Shown here one piece after another: positions 20,655 to 29,444 of a DNA stretch of 40,293 nt. The DNA comes from an uncultured Lachnospiraceae bacterium (GTDB lineage Bacteria > Bacillota > Clostridia > Lachnospirales > Lachnospiraceae): contig CALGVA010000038.1 of assembly GCA_937920345.1 (NCBI GenBank), positions 1 through 40,293 on the forward strand. Reading direction: 5' to 3'. The first letter of the stretch is position 1, and every line of letters begins with the position of its first letter. The notes under the pieces are model-generated. The model was not told the origin of the DNA and searched no databases. It saw only the letters and a program-made list of their open reading frames with translations. A program made the translations under genes and the position numbers.

Positions 20655-21980
20655 GTGAAAGAGATACAACATGTGATCCGCAGTGTGGAGAGCGGTTCTA
20701 TTGCAGAGGAACTGGGAATTGAAGAGGGAGACATACTGCTTGCAGTGAATGGCAGTGAGATCGAGGATATCTTTGATTATCAGTATCTGACGCAGGATGA
20801 GTATATAGAGATGCTGATTCGCAAGAGGAGCGGGGAAGAGTGGCTTCTCGAGATCGATAAGGACTATGATGAGGACCCGGGTATTATTTTTGAAAACGGA
20901 CTGATGGATGAATACCGGACCTGCCGTAATAAATGTATTTTCTGCTTTATTGACCAGATGCCGAAGGGTATGAGGGAGACGCTTTATTTTAAAGATGATG
21001 ATTCCAGACTTTCCTTTTTACAGGGCAACTATGTGACGCTCACTAACATGTCGGATGCGGATATCGAACGGATCATCAGATACCGTCTGTCGCCCATTAA
21101 TATTTCATTTCAGACAACCAATCCGGAACTGCGCTGTAAGATGTTAAACAACCGCTTTGCCGGACAGGCGCTTGAGAAGGTACACAGACTGTACGAGGCA
21201 GGAATCAGCATGAATGGACAGATCGTGCTCTGCAAAGGAATCAATGACGGGGCAGAGCTGGAGCGCAGCATATCGGATCTGACTGCATATCTGCCGCACC
21301 TGGAAAGTGTATCGGTGGTTCCGGTGGGGATCTCCAAGTATCGGGACGGCCTGTATCCATTACAGCCTTTTGAGAGAGAGGACGCGGAACAGGTTCTAAA
21401 CTGCATACACGGCTGGCAGAAGAGATTGTATGAAGAACATGGCACACACTTTATCCATGCGTCGGATGAGTGGTATACGCTGGCGGAAGAAGAACTGCCG
21501 GAGGCGGAGCGTTATGACGGCTATCTGCAGCTTGAGAATGGGGTAGGGATGCTTCGACTGCTGTTAGATGAGTTTGAGGAGGAGATGGCGCGGATCGGGG
21601 AGGATATGGACAAGGACACCGAGGGCGAAGAGTTGTCACTGGTGACAGGCAGACTTGCCTATCCGTATATTCTGTCTATGGCGGGGCAGATAATGGAACG
21701 TTTTCCGCAGTATCACATACATGTCTATGCGATTACAAATCATTTCTTCGGAGAGCGTATCACCGTGTCCGGACTTCTGACAGGACAGGATATGATCAGG
21801 CAGTTACAGGGCAGACCTTTGGGGGACAGAATCCTGCTTCCACAGAATGTACTGCGCAGCGGCGAGGATTATTTTCTGGATGACGTCACAGTACAGGATA
21901 TGGAAAAAGCTTTACAAGTACAGGTAGATATTGTAAAATCAAGCGGGTATGAGTTTGTGCATACCGTGTTGGGAAAATAG
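20655..21980 (+). CDS. DUF512 protein: PDZ plus radical-SAM-like cysteine motif
   Basis: The GTG at 20655 is chosen because GAGGAG lies 6 bases upstream; the frame stays open through the 99-bp repeat, but that extension has no site. This gives 441 aa. Residues 1-60 form a PDZ-like domain (SVESGSIAEELGIEEGDILLAVNGSEI). CRNKCIFCFIDQMP (Cys90, Cys94, Cys97) has the CxxxCxxC spacing that binds the iron-sulfur cluster of radical SAM enzymes. A DUF512 C-terminal domain follows. The family is widespread in anaerobic Firmicutes beside der; its substrate is not known to me. It is the first gene of a der-plsY-gpsA operon. Confidence 0.88.
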   Translation: MKEIQHVIRSVESGSIAEELGIEEGDILLAVNGSEIEDIFDYQYLTQDEYIEMLIRKRSGEEWLLEIDKDYDEDPGIIFENGLMDEYRTCRNKCIFCFIDQMPKGMRETLYFKDDDSRLSFLQGNYVTLTNMSDADIERIIRYRLSPINISFQTTNPELRCKMLNNRFAGQALEKVHRLYEAGISMNGQIVLCKGINDGAELERSISDLTAYLPHLESVSVVPVGISKYRDGLYPLQPFEREDAEQVLNCIHGWQKRLYEEHGTHFIHASDEWYTLAEEELPEAERYDGYLQLENGVGMLRLLLDEFEEEMARIGEDMDKDTEGEELSLVTGRLAYPYILSMAGQIMERFPQYHIHVYAITNHFFGERITVSGLLTGQDMIRQLQGRPLGDRILLPQNVLRSGEDYFLDDVTVQDMEKALQVQVDIVKSSGYEFVHTVLGK

Positions 21981-21997
21981 CAAAATGGAGCGGACAT

Positions 21998-23332
21998 ATG
22001 AGTAAGAAGAGAAAGCCGATCGTTGCGGTGGTGGGCAGACCTAATGTGGGTAAATCCACGCTGTTTAACGCACTGGCCGGTGAGAAAATATCGATTGTCA
22101 AGGATACGCCGGGTATTACAAGAGATCGCATCTACGCGGATGTCGCCTGGCTGGACATGAACTTTACACTGATTGATACGGGCGGTATCGAGCCGGACAG
22201 TAAGGATATTATTCTCTCCCAGATGAGAGAGCAGGCGCAGATCGCCATTGATACGGCGGATGTGATTATTTTCATGGTAGATGTGAAGCAGGGACTGGTG
22301 GATGCGGACTCTAAAGTGGCGGACATGCTGCGGCGGTCACATAAGCCGGTCATCCTGGCGGTGAATAAAGTAGATGATTTCAACAAGTATATGGCGGATG
22401 TGTATGAGTTCTATAATCTGGGAATCGGTGAGCCGTATCCGATCTCTTCCGTCAACAAACTGGGGTTTGGTGAATTACTGGATGAGGTGTCTTCCCACTT
22501 CGACAAGGAAGCGGCAGTGGAGGAAGAGGACGAGCGCGTCAAGGTGGCGATCGTCGGGAAACCTAACGTGGGGAAATCTTCGATCATCAACAGGCTGATC
22601 GGAGAGAACCGCCTGATCGTATCCGATATTGCCGGAACGACAAGGGATGCCATAGATACGGAGATCACGCATAACGGCAGGGAATATATCTTTATCGATA
22701 CGGCGGGACTGCGCAGGAAGAATAAAATCAAGGAAGAACTGGAACGTTATATGATTATCCGCACGGTTGCGGCGGTGGAGCGGGCCGATATCGTGGTGCT
22801 GGTGATCGATGCGACGGAAGGCGTGACGGAGCAGGATGCCAAGATCGCCGGGATTGCCCATGACCGCGGCAAGGCGACGATCATAGCGGTGAACAAGTGG
22901 GATGCCATTGAGAAGGATAATAAGACCGTAAATGAGTTTACACAGAAGGTCAGACAGGTGCTCTCCTTCATGCCGTATGCGGAGATCATGTTTATTTCGG
23001 CGGTGACCGGACAGAGACTGCCGAAGCTCTATGATATGATTGATGTCGTAAACGAAAATCATTCCATGCGCGTTGCCACGGGTGTGCTCAATGAGATTAT
23101 GGCGGAAGCGGTAGCGTTGCAGCAGCCGCCTTCCGATAAAGGCAAGCGTCTGCGGCTGTATTATATTACACAGGCAGCCGTGAAGCCGCCCACATTTGTC
23201 ATTTTTGTCAACGATAAGGAACTTATGCATTTCTCGTATACAAGGTATCTGGAGAACCAGATCAGGGAGACCTTCGGTTTCCGGGGAACGCCGTTTAAGT
23301 TTATTATAAGAGAGAGAAAGGAAAACAAATAA
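21998..23332 (+). CDS. der: Ribosome biogenesis GTPase Der (EngA)
   Basis: Tandem GTPase for 50S ribosome maturation. The first G domain has GRPNVGKSTLFN, DTGG and NKVD. The second has GKPNVGKSSIIN, DTAGLRRK and NKWD. A C-terminal KH-like domain (FIFVNDKELMHFSYTRYLENQIRETFGFRGTP, roughly) completes it. Length of 444 aa is normal. It begins 17 bp after the DUF512 gene and is followed after 2 bp by plsY, so it is translated in an operon. Confidence 0.97.
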   Translation: MSKKRKPIVAVVGRPNVGKSTLFNALAGEKISIVKDTPGITRDRIYADVAWLDMNFTLIDTGGIEPDSKDIILSQMREQAQIAIDTADVIIFMVDVKQGLVDADSKVADMLRRSHKPVILAVNKVDDFNKYMADVYEFYNLGIGEPYPISSVNKLGFGELLDEVSSHFDKEAAVEEEDERVKVAIVGKPNVGKSSIINRLIGENRLIVSDIAGTTRDAIDTEITHNGREYIFIDTAGLRRKNKIKEELERYMIIRTVAAVERADIVVLVIDATEGVTEQDAKIAGIAHDRGKATIIAVNKWDAIEKDNKTVNEFTQKVRQVLSFMPYAEIMFISAVTGQRLPKLYDMIDVVNENHSMRVATGVLNEIMAEAVALQQPPSDKGKRLRLYYITQAAVKPPTFVIFVNDKELMHFSYTRYLENQIRETFGFRGTPFKFIIRERKENK

Positions 23333-23334
23333 AA

Positions 23335-24003
23335 GTGGAACGGATAATTTGTTTGGTGATCGGATATGTGTTCGGCCTGTTTCAGACCGCTTATATCTAT
23401 GGAAAACTGCATGGAATTGATATCAGAAATTACGGGAGCGGTAATGCCGGCACGACCAACACGATGCGGGTGTTAGGCACAAAGGCCGGACTATTTGTAC
23501 TTTTATGCGACATCGTAAAATGTATTCTGGCAGTGGTGGTGACGGGGCTGATCTTCGGGAAGACACATCCGGATATGGTGTATCTGCTCAAACTCTATGC
23601 GGCGGCAGGCGCGATCCTGGGACATAATTTTCCGTTTTATCTGCATTTCAAGGGCGGCAAAGGAATTGCGGCGACGGCGGGACTGATTCTTTCTTTTCAT
23701 CCTTATCTGATTCCGATGGGTGTGATTCTGTTCTTCGGCGCATTCTTCACGACCCACTATGTATCGCTGGGGTCGCTGCTGGTGTATGCGGGATTCTTCA
23801 TTGAACTGATCGTGCTGGGACAGCTGGGGATCTTCGGGATGCCGCAAAATGTGCTGATTGAGATGTACGTGATTGCGGGGGCGCTCACAGTCATGGCGTA
23901 TTATAAGCACAGGGAAAACATTAAGAGACTGCTTAGCGGGACAGAACGCAAAACGTATCTGTCGCACAAGAATAAAGAGGACGGGGGAAAAGAAAATGGC
24001 TGA
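23335..24003 (+). CDS. plsY: Acyl-phosphate glycerol-3-phosphate acyltransferase
   Basis: Membrane acyltransferase for the first step of phospholipid synthesis, moving an acyl group from acyl-phosphate to glycerol 3-phosphate. It has five or more hydrophobic segments and the conserved loops GSGNAGTTNTMRVLG and GHNFPFYLHFKGGKGIAATAG. It starts with GTG 2 bp after der and overlaps gpsA by 8 bp. The C-terminal about 25 residues are a basic cytoplasmic tail. The next gene makes its substrate, glycerol 3-phosphate. Confidence 0.95.
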   Translation: MERIICLVIGYVFGLFQTAYIYGKLHGIDIRNYGSGNAGTTNTMRVLGTKAGLFVLLCDIVKCILAVVVTGLIFGKTHPDMVYLLKLYAAAGAILGHNFPFYLHFKGGKGIAATAGLILSFHPYLIPMGVILFFGAFFTTHYVSLGSLLVYAGFFIELIVLGQLGIFGMPQNVLIEMYVIAGALTVMAYYKHRENIKRLLSGTERKTYLSHKNKEDGGKENG

Positions 24004-25015
24004 AATCAGTGTGATCGGCGCCGGAAGCTGGGGAATTGCGCTTGCGCTTCTCTTACATAAGAACGGGCATCACGTGACAGTGTGGTCGATCGTGGAAGCG
24101 GAGATCAGGATGCTGCAGACCGAGCATGAGCATAAGGATAAGCTGCCGGGGGTACGCCTGCCGGAGGATATGGAGTTCACCACGGATCTGCAGGCGGCGG
24201 TGACGGGTAAGGATGTGCTGGTACTGGCAGTGCCGTCCCCTTATACGCGAAGTACGTCGCACAATATGCAGCCTTATGTGACAGAAGGACAGCTGATCGT
24301 GAATGTGGCGAAGGGGATTGAGGAAAATACCCTGCTTACCTTGTCACAGATCATCGAAGAGGAAATTCCACAGGCGCAGGTTGCGGTTTTATCGGGACCG
24401 TCTCATGCGGAAGAGGTGGGGCGGGGCATACCGACGACCATAGTGGTGGGAGCAGCGAAGAAGGAAACAGCGGAATATTTACAGAATATATTTATGAATG
24501 AAGTGTTCCGCGTGTATATCAGTCCCGATGTGCTGGGGATCGAGCTGGGTGCTGCGCTCAAGAATGTGGTGGCGCTGGCGGCGGGTATTGCCGACGGTCT
24601 CGGATACGGCGATAACACGAAGGCGGCACTGATTACGAGGGGCATCACGGAGATTGCAAGACTGGGGGTTGCCATGGGCGGCAGATTCGAGACATTCTGC
24701 GGGCTGACCGGCATCGGCGATCTGATTGTCACCTGTGCGTCCATGCATTCCCGCAACAGGCGCGCCGGTATTTTAATCGGTCAGGGCTACACGACCAGAC
24801 AGGCGATGGATGAAGTCAAGATGGTAGTGGAAGGTGTCTATTCCGCTAAGGCGGCTATGGGTCTGGCGAAGAAGTACGGCGTACAGCTTCCGATCATCGA
24901 GCAGGTCAATTCGGTGCTGTTTGACGGACAGTTAGCGGATGAGGCTGTCAAGAATCTGATGCTTCGTGATAAGAAAATAGAGAATCCCATTATACCGTGG
25001 GATAACGAGGAATAA
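23996..25015 (+). CDS. gpsA: Glycerol-3-phosphate dehydrogenase [NAD(P)+]
   Basis: Reduces dihydroxyacetone phosphate to glycerol 3-phosphate for phospholipid synthesis. The N-terminal Rossmann motif is GAGSWGIALALLLHKNGH. Then come VLSGPSHAEEVGRGIPT, the catalytic lysine segment LKNVVALAAGIADGLGYGDNTKAAL, and FCGLTGIGDLIVTC. The ATG at 23996 follows GGGGGA and gives 339 aa, the family length; the longer frame runs inside plsY. It ends in a clear terminator. Confidence 0.96.
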   Translation: MAEISVIGAGSWGIALALLLHKNGHHVTVWSIVEAEIRMLQTEHEHKDKLPGVRLPEDMEFTTDLQAAVTGKDVLVLAVPSPYTRSTSHNMQPYVTEGQLIVNVAKGIEENTLLTLSQIIEEEIPQAQVAVLSGPSHAEEVGRGIPTTIVVGAAKKETAEYLQNIFMNEVFRVYISPDVLGIELGAALKNVVALAAGIADGLGYGDNTKAALITRGITEIARLGVAMGGRFETFCGLTGIGDLIVTCASMHSRNRRAGILIGQGYTTRQAMDEVKMVVEGVYSAKAAMGLAKKYGVQLPIIEQVNSVLFDGQLADEAVKNLMLRDKKIENPIIPWDNEE

Positions 25016-25019
25016 GATA

Positions 25020-25054
25020 AATGCCCCGATGAACTTTAAGTTCGCCGGGGCATT
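25020..25054. terminator. Terminator between convergent gpsA and metF
   Basis: AATGCCCCG (25020-25028) and CGGGGCATT (25046-25054) pair perfectly, with a further GAAC/GTTC pairing inside. A T-containing A+T-rich tract follows on the plus strand. Confidence 0.75.
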
Positions 25055-25085
25055 ATGTATATAAAAATTTCCTCCGCTTATCCGC

Positions 25086-25940
25086 TTATATCATACTGCA
25101 GATTTCGGCAGTCGTTTTCACTTTGTTCATGGAATAGAGATGTATGCCGTCTACACCGTGTTCTTTCAGGTCACGAATCTGCCGCACGGCATAATCGATC
25201 CCGGCTTTGCGCATGTCTTCCTTATCGTCTCCATAGGTGGCGATGATGTCCGCCAGTTCTTTCGGAACAGATGAACCGGACAGCGATACGGTAGTGCCGA
25301 GCTGTTTCGCCGTGGTGATCGGCATGATGCCGGCATGAACCGGAATATTGATACCGAGTGCACGAGCCTTGTCCAGAAACCGATAGAAGTACTGATTATC
25401 AAAAAACATTTGCGAGATCAGGGAAGTGACACCTGCATCTACTTTCTCTTTCAGGTGCCGTAAATCTTCCTCGAGGCTCGGCGCTTCGAAATGCTTCTCC
25501 GGATAGCAGGCGCCCGCGATGTCCAGAGTTGTGTGTTCTTTCAGATGGCGTACGAGATCGGCAGCATAATGAAATTCCCGGTTATCAAACTGCTCGTCCG
25601 TCATAGTCTGCGGTCTGTCGCCGCGAAGCGCCAGAACACGGTTCACACCGGCAGCTTCTAAAGCGGTACAGTTTCTTTCCAGATCTTCTCTGGTAAATCC
25701 GACACATGTGATGTGCGCGATCGCGTCTATCTGCAGTTCTCTGCGGATAAAAGAAGTGATCTCGATCGTCTTGCCGGCTCTGGAGCCGCCGGCGCCGTAA
25801 GTACAGCTTATAAAATCGGGATTCAGCTTACTCATTTCCCTTAAAATCTGATATACGTTTTCAAATTCTTCATCTTTCTTCGGGGGAAAAACCTCGAATG
25901 ACAGATGAGATTTCTGTGGCGTTGGATTGTTTTGTGTCAT
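25086..25940 (-). CDS. metF: Methylenetetrahydrofolate reductase
   Basis: Flavoprotein of 284 aa that reduces 5,10-methylene-THF to 5-methyl-THF for methionine synthesis. The conserved blocks are LSFEVFPPK at the N-terminus, SCTYGAGGS, AHITCVGFTRE, RVLALRGDRP, SLISQMFFDNQYFYRFLDKA and HAGIMPI. AAAGGAAG precedes the ATG at 25940. It stands alone on the minus strand. Its upstream region carries a mini inverted repeat (25986-26040) that would lie in the 5' leader of its mRNA; no S-box riboswitch was recognised there. Confidence 0.95.
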   Translation of the reverse strand: MTQNNPTPQKSHLSFEVFPPKKDEEFENVYQILREMSKLNPDFISCTYGAGGSRAGKTIEITSFIRRELQIDAIAHITCVGFTREDLERNCTALEAAGVNRVLALRGDRPQTMTDEQFDNREFHYAADLVRHLKEHTTLDIAGACYPEKHFEAPSLEEDLRHLKEKVDAGVTSLISQMFFDNQYFYRFLDKARALGINIPVHAGIMPITTAKQLGTTVSLSGSSVPKELADIIATYGDDKEDMRKAGIDYAVRQIRDLKEHGVDGIHLYSMNKVKTTAEICSMI

Positions 25941-25985
25941 ATGCAGCTTCCTTTCCTGTAAGCATTTCCTGGATTGTGTGACCGG

Positions 25986-26040
25986 CAGCAGTTGTTACTG
26001 TTCACTCCGTTTTGTCCTGTGTGAACAGTAATCAGCAGTT
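25986..26040. repeat. 39-bp mini inverted-repeat element flanked by 8-bp direct repeats
   Basis: TTACTGTTCAC (25995-26005) and GTGAACAGTAA (26021-26031) are perfect inverted repeats around 15 bases. CAGCAGTT stands on both outer sides (25986-25993 and 26033-26040). An inverted-repeat core bounded by a direct duplication is the footprint expected of a tiny non-autonomous insertion. The rest of the 350-bp metF to moxR gap holds copy B of the 99-bp repeat and otherwise nothing I can name. Confidence 0.65.
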
Positions 26041-26122
26041 CAGTCTTACATTATTCTGCGGGTAAAACCGCTTGCTTTTACACTTGAAATATCGTAACAT
26101 AAATTTATGTGATAGGCAAGAA

Positions 26123-26221
26123 TAGCGTGAACGAAAATACCGTTCCCGGCGTGAAAAAAGCATTCACGCGGAAGAACCGTCCGCAGGGCGGACTTGCTGC
26201 AAACAGCATTCTTCCCACGTT
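26123..26221 (+). repeat. 99-bp structured dispersed repeat, copy B
   Basis: Same orientation as copy A at 20498-20596 and differs at one base (C26140). The open frame from the GTG at 26127 is also intact and ends just outside the repeat at 26225, giving a 32-codon peptide with one I-to-T change. It lies between metF and moxR. Confidence 0.9.
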
Positions 26222-26290
26222 ATGAGATTCCGTAAAGCGAAATCATGGGGAGTGTGGGATTAGTATATATAATGCGAAAGGATCAGAAAT

Positions 26291-27115
26291 ATGAGTGAGC
26301 AGAATACGAGTTTTAACAGCACCACAGACTATGTGGCATCACAGCAGTTACTGGCGAGCGTCAATGTGGCGATTGCGCTTCAGAAGCCGCTGTTAGTCAA
26401 GGGAGAGCCGGGGACAGGCAAGACCATGCTGGCGCAGGCCGTGGCGGATTCTCTCGGTAAGAAACTGATCATATGGAATATCAAGTCAACCACTAAAGCG
26501 CAGGACGGCTTATATATGTATGATACGATTCAGCGTCTGTATGATGGACAGTTCGGAGAGGAAGGGGTTGACGATATCGCCCATTATATCAAGCTGGGTA
26601 AACTGGGCGAGGCGTTTGATTCGGATGAGCAGGTGATCCTTCTGATCGACGAGATCGACAAGGCGGATCTGGAGTTTCCCAATGATCTGCTGTGGGAACT
26701 GGACCAGATGGAATTCTATATTCATGAGACGAAGCGTACGGTGAAAGCGAAACACAGACCAATCGTGATCATCACGTCGAATGCCGAGAAAGAACTGCCG
26801 GATGCATTTCTCAGAAGATGCATTTTCCATTACATTGATTTCCCGGATCAGACCTTGATGGAGGAGATCGTCAGGACGCATTATCCGGATGTGGAGGATA
26901 AACTGCTGCATGATGCGATGGAGGTTTTCTACTGGATACGTTCCATGAAGGATATTCGCAAGAAACCGAGCACTTCCGAGCTGATCGACTGGATCAATGC
27001 GCTGCAGATCGGCGGAATACCCACGGACAGACTGCAGAAGGAACTGCCGTTCATTGGCGTGGTTGTCAAGAAAGACGAGGATTTGGAGACAGTCAGAAAT
27101 AAAACGGATTACTGA
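26291..27115 (+). CDS. MoxR-family AAA+ ATPase
   Basis: A 274-aa AAA+ ATPase with Walker A KGEPGTGKTMLAQAVA, Walker B VILLIDEIDKAD, sensor 1 VIITSNAEKELPDAFLRRC and the arginine segment that follows. MoxR ATPases pair with von Willebrand A proteins and act as chaperones in complex assembly or activation. Exactly such a gene follows 16 bp downstream. AAAGGA precedes the ATG. This is the first gene of an apparent five-gene operon ending with two hybrid kinases, so a link to signalling is likely. The client protein is unknown. Confidence 0.92.
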   Translation: MSEQNTSFNSTTDYVASQQLLASVNVAIALQKPLLVKGEPGTGKTMLAQAVADSLGKKLIIWNIKSTTKAQDGLYMYDTIQRLYDGQFGEEGVDDIAHYIKLGKLGEAFDSDEQVILLIDEIDKADLEFPNDLLWELDQMEFYIHETKRTVKAKHRPIVIITSNAEKELPDAFLRRCIFHYIDFPDQTLMEEIVRTHYPDVEDKLLHDAMEVFYWIRSMKDIRKKPSTSELIDWINALQIGGIPTDRLQKELPFIGVVVKKDEDLETVRNKTDY

Positions 27116-27131
27116 TGTGTAAGGGGGTTCT

Positions 27132-28328
27132 ATGTTCAGTAAATTTTTCTATACTTTGAAGGACAAGGGACTGGAGGTTTCCTTAAGCGAGTGGCTGACG
27201 CTGCAGGAAGCGCTGCAGCAGGGGCTTTGCAACAGCAGTCTGACGGAATTTTACTATGTGTCGCGGATGATACTGGTCAAGTCCGAGACAGAGTATGATA
27301 AGTTTGATATGGCTTTCGATGAAGTATTCAAGGGGATTATGTCGGAGAACGAAGTCAGTAAGAATATGATGCGCTGGCTGGATAAACCGGAGATGCAGGA
27401 AGTCTTTGAGGAGATGCGCCATGAGATGAATCAGGAAGTGGTCACAATGGACCAGGAGGACATAGAGAATAAATTCAAGGACAGGCTGCGGGATCAGGAC
27501 GAGGAACACAACGGCGGCAGCTTCTGGATCGGTACGATGGGTAAGACGGCCTTCGGTAATATGGGAGGCAACATGGGCGGTATCCGCGTGGGCGGCACAA
27601 CAGGATACCAGTCGGCGTTTCAGGTGGTCGGTGCCAGGAAATACAGGGATTTTCGTAACGATAAGGTGCTGGACAACAGGCAGTTCCAGATGGCGCTCAG
27701 AAAACTCAGACAGTTTTCGGCGAAACTGGATATTCCCAAGACGGAGCTGGATATCGACGGCACGGTGGATGCTACCTGCAATAACGGCGGCTGTCTGCAG
27801 ATCGTGATGGAGAAACCTCGTAAGAATGCGGTGAAGCTGCTGCTTTTAATGGATTCCGGAGGCACGATGATTCCCTATACGACGCTTTTAAATGATCTGT
27901 TTCACTCTGTATATAAGTCTAATCACTATAAGGACGTCAAGACTTATTTTTTTCATAACTGTATCTATTCCAATCTCTATAATACGCCGGAGTGTGAGAA
28001 CGGAGACTGGATCGAGACGGAGTGGATGTTCCGCAATCTGGACAGCGACTATAAGGTTATCATTGTGGGAGATGCCGCGATGGCGCCGGAGGAACTGTAT
28101 TCCGCAACGGGTAATTACAGGGGGCCCAACGGCGGGCTTTCCGGCATGGAGTGGCTTATGCTGATGAAGAAGCACTATAAGAAGATCGTATGGCTGAACC
28201 CGAAGATGGCGCCGGGACATGCGCCCTGGCGTGAGGCGGAGACGGCGATCAAAGGATTATTCCCGATGTATAAACTGACGGTGGACGGACTGAATCAGGC
28301 GATGGTTAAGCTGATGGTAAACCGGTAA
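27132..28328 (+). CDS. VWA-domain protein, partner of the MoxR ATPase
   Basis: A 398-aa soluble protein. The N-terminal half is helical and acidic, with a Gly/Met-rich stretch around residues 130-160 (GTMGKTAFGNMGGNMGGIRVGG). The C-terminal half is a CoxE-type VWA domain: LLLLMDSGGTMIPYTTL stands at the metal-site position, where the usual pattern is DxSxS, so Gly replaces the first Ser. YFFHNCIYSNLY and VIIVGDAAMAPEEL follow. AAGGGGG precedes the ATG. Together with MoxR this forms the classic ATPase/VWA pair. Whether the altered metal site still binds metal is open. Confidence 0.88.
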   Translation: MFSKFFYTLKDKGLEVSLSEWLTLQEALQQGLCNSSLTEFYYVSRMILVKSETEYDKFDMAFDEVFKGIMSENEVSKNMMRWLDKPEMQEVFEEMRHEMNQEVVTMDQEDIENKFKDRLRDQDEEHNGGSFWIGTMGKTAFGNMGGNMGGIRVGGTTGYQSAFQVVGARKYRDFRNDKVLDNRQFQMALRKLRQFSAKLDIPKTELDIDGTVDATCNNGGCLQIVMEKPRKNAVKLLLLMDSGGTMIPYTTLLNDLFHSVYKSNHYKDVKTYFFHNCIYSNLYNTPECENGDWIETEWMFRNLDSDYKVIIVGDAAMAPEELYSATGNYRGPNGGLSGMEWLMLMKKHYKKIVWLNPKMAPGHAPWREAETAIKGLFPMYKLTVDGLNQAMVKLMVNR

Positions 28329-28358
28329 TCAATTAAGGAATGGATAAGGGGTGAAGAT

Positions 28359-29423
28359 ATGTATCGCGTAATGATCGTGGATGACAACATGGCTAATTTA
28401 ATCATGGCAAGGAAAACATTGGAGGAGGAATATGAAGTGATTCCTGTGTCTTCAGGAATATCCGCACTGGAGTGTCTGGGTGACATGCCGGAACTTCCCG
28501 ATCTGGTGCTTTTGGATGTAGACATGCCAAATGTGAACGGGTTTCAGGTTATTTCGGAGATGAAGAATATTCCGAAGCTGGTGAATATTCCTATTATTTT
28601 CCTGACGGCGCAGGATGACGATACCACGGAACTGGAGAGTTATAATCTGGGGGCCATGGATTACATCAGAAAACCTTATACGGCGAATCTCTTAAAGAAG
28701 CGCGTCGATATACAGATTCAGCTTCTCGCACAGCGGCGGAAGCTTGCGGAGATGAATAAATCCCTGAACAATCTGGTGCAGGAAAAGAATAAAAAGAACC
28801 TTGAACTGCAGTATTCCGTTGTCGGAATGTTTGTGGACCTTCTGACAAAAAGGGACGGTTTCGGCGGGGACCACGCAAGACGCGTCGAGAAATATATGGA
28901 TGTACTGATCAGTGCCATGGTGCGCAGCGGTAAGTACGGACTGACGGCGGACGACGGAACAACCATATGCGTGGCGGCGCAGATCCATGATATCGGTAAA
29001 CTGTGTATTGCCGACCAGTACTTGAATAACGTGCGGGCGAGCAATGAAAGTGAGTTTGAACGTGAGGCGGTTAAAACACATACGACGCTCGGCGCGGATA
29101 CACTTTCCAAGGTCACCCAGCTTAGCGCCGGCGAGAATAATTTCATGAACTATGCGTTCAATATGTGCCGCAGCCATCATGAGAGGTGGGATGGCAAGGG
29201 CTATCCCGACAGACTGGCAGGAGAAGATATTCCGCTTGAAGCAAGGGCGCTTTCGATAGTGAATACATATGACAATCTGCGCAATATCACGGTGAAGGGC
29301 AAGTCGCTCAGTCATCAGGAGACGATCATGAAGATCAAATTCATGAAGTTTACATATTTTGATCCGGCGCTTGTGGATATCTTTATTTCCGCCGAAAGTG
29401 AGATCAAAAGTGTTGCGGGATAA
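28359..29423 (+). CDS. Response regulator with HD-GYP-type output domain
   Basis: A 354-aa protein. The N-terminal receiver has MIVDDN, the phospho-acceptor Asp in VLLDVDMPNVNG, and KPY. A coiled coil (about 125-150) links it to an HD-GYP domain with IHDIGKLCIADQYL, HTTLGADTL and HHERWDGKGYPDRLAGEDIPLEARALSIV (in part). HD-GYP enzymes hydrolyse cyclic di-GMP. Two usual metal-ligand positions look changed: the Glu before the first conserved His (here LLTKRDGFGGDH), and the Asp of the VADVYDAL motif, which is Asn in SIVNTYDNL. Activity is therefore uncertain. It is encoded with two hybrid kinases that could phosphorylate its receiver. Confidence 0.9.
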   Translation: MYRVMIVDDNMANLIMARKTLEEEYEVIPVSSGISALECLGDMPELPDLVLLDVDMPNVNGFQVISEMKNIPKLVNIPIIFLTAQDDDTTELESYNLGAMDYIRKPYTANLLKKRVDIQIQLLAQRRKLAEMNKSLNNLVQEKNKKNLELQYSVVGMFVDLLTKRDGFGGDHARRVEKYMDVLISAMVRSGKYGLTADDGTTICVAAQIHDIGKLCIADQYLNNVRASNESEFEREAVKTHTTLGADTLSKVTQLSAGENNFMNYAFNMCRSHHERWDGKGYPDRLAGEDIPLEARALSIVNTYDNLRNITVKGKSLSHQETIMKIKFMKFTYFDPALVDIFISAESEIKSVAG

Positions 29424-29444
29424 AATGAACAGAAGGGGACCGGT

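Noticed and set aside
26268..26273. TATAAT as the moxR promoter -10
   Set aside because: Perfect hexamer, but no -35 at the right distance, and a start there would fall within the ribosome binding site.
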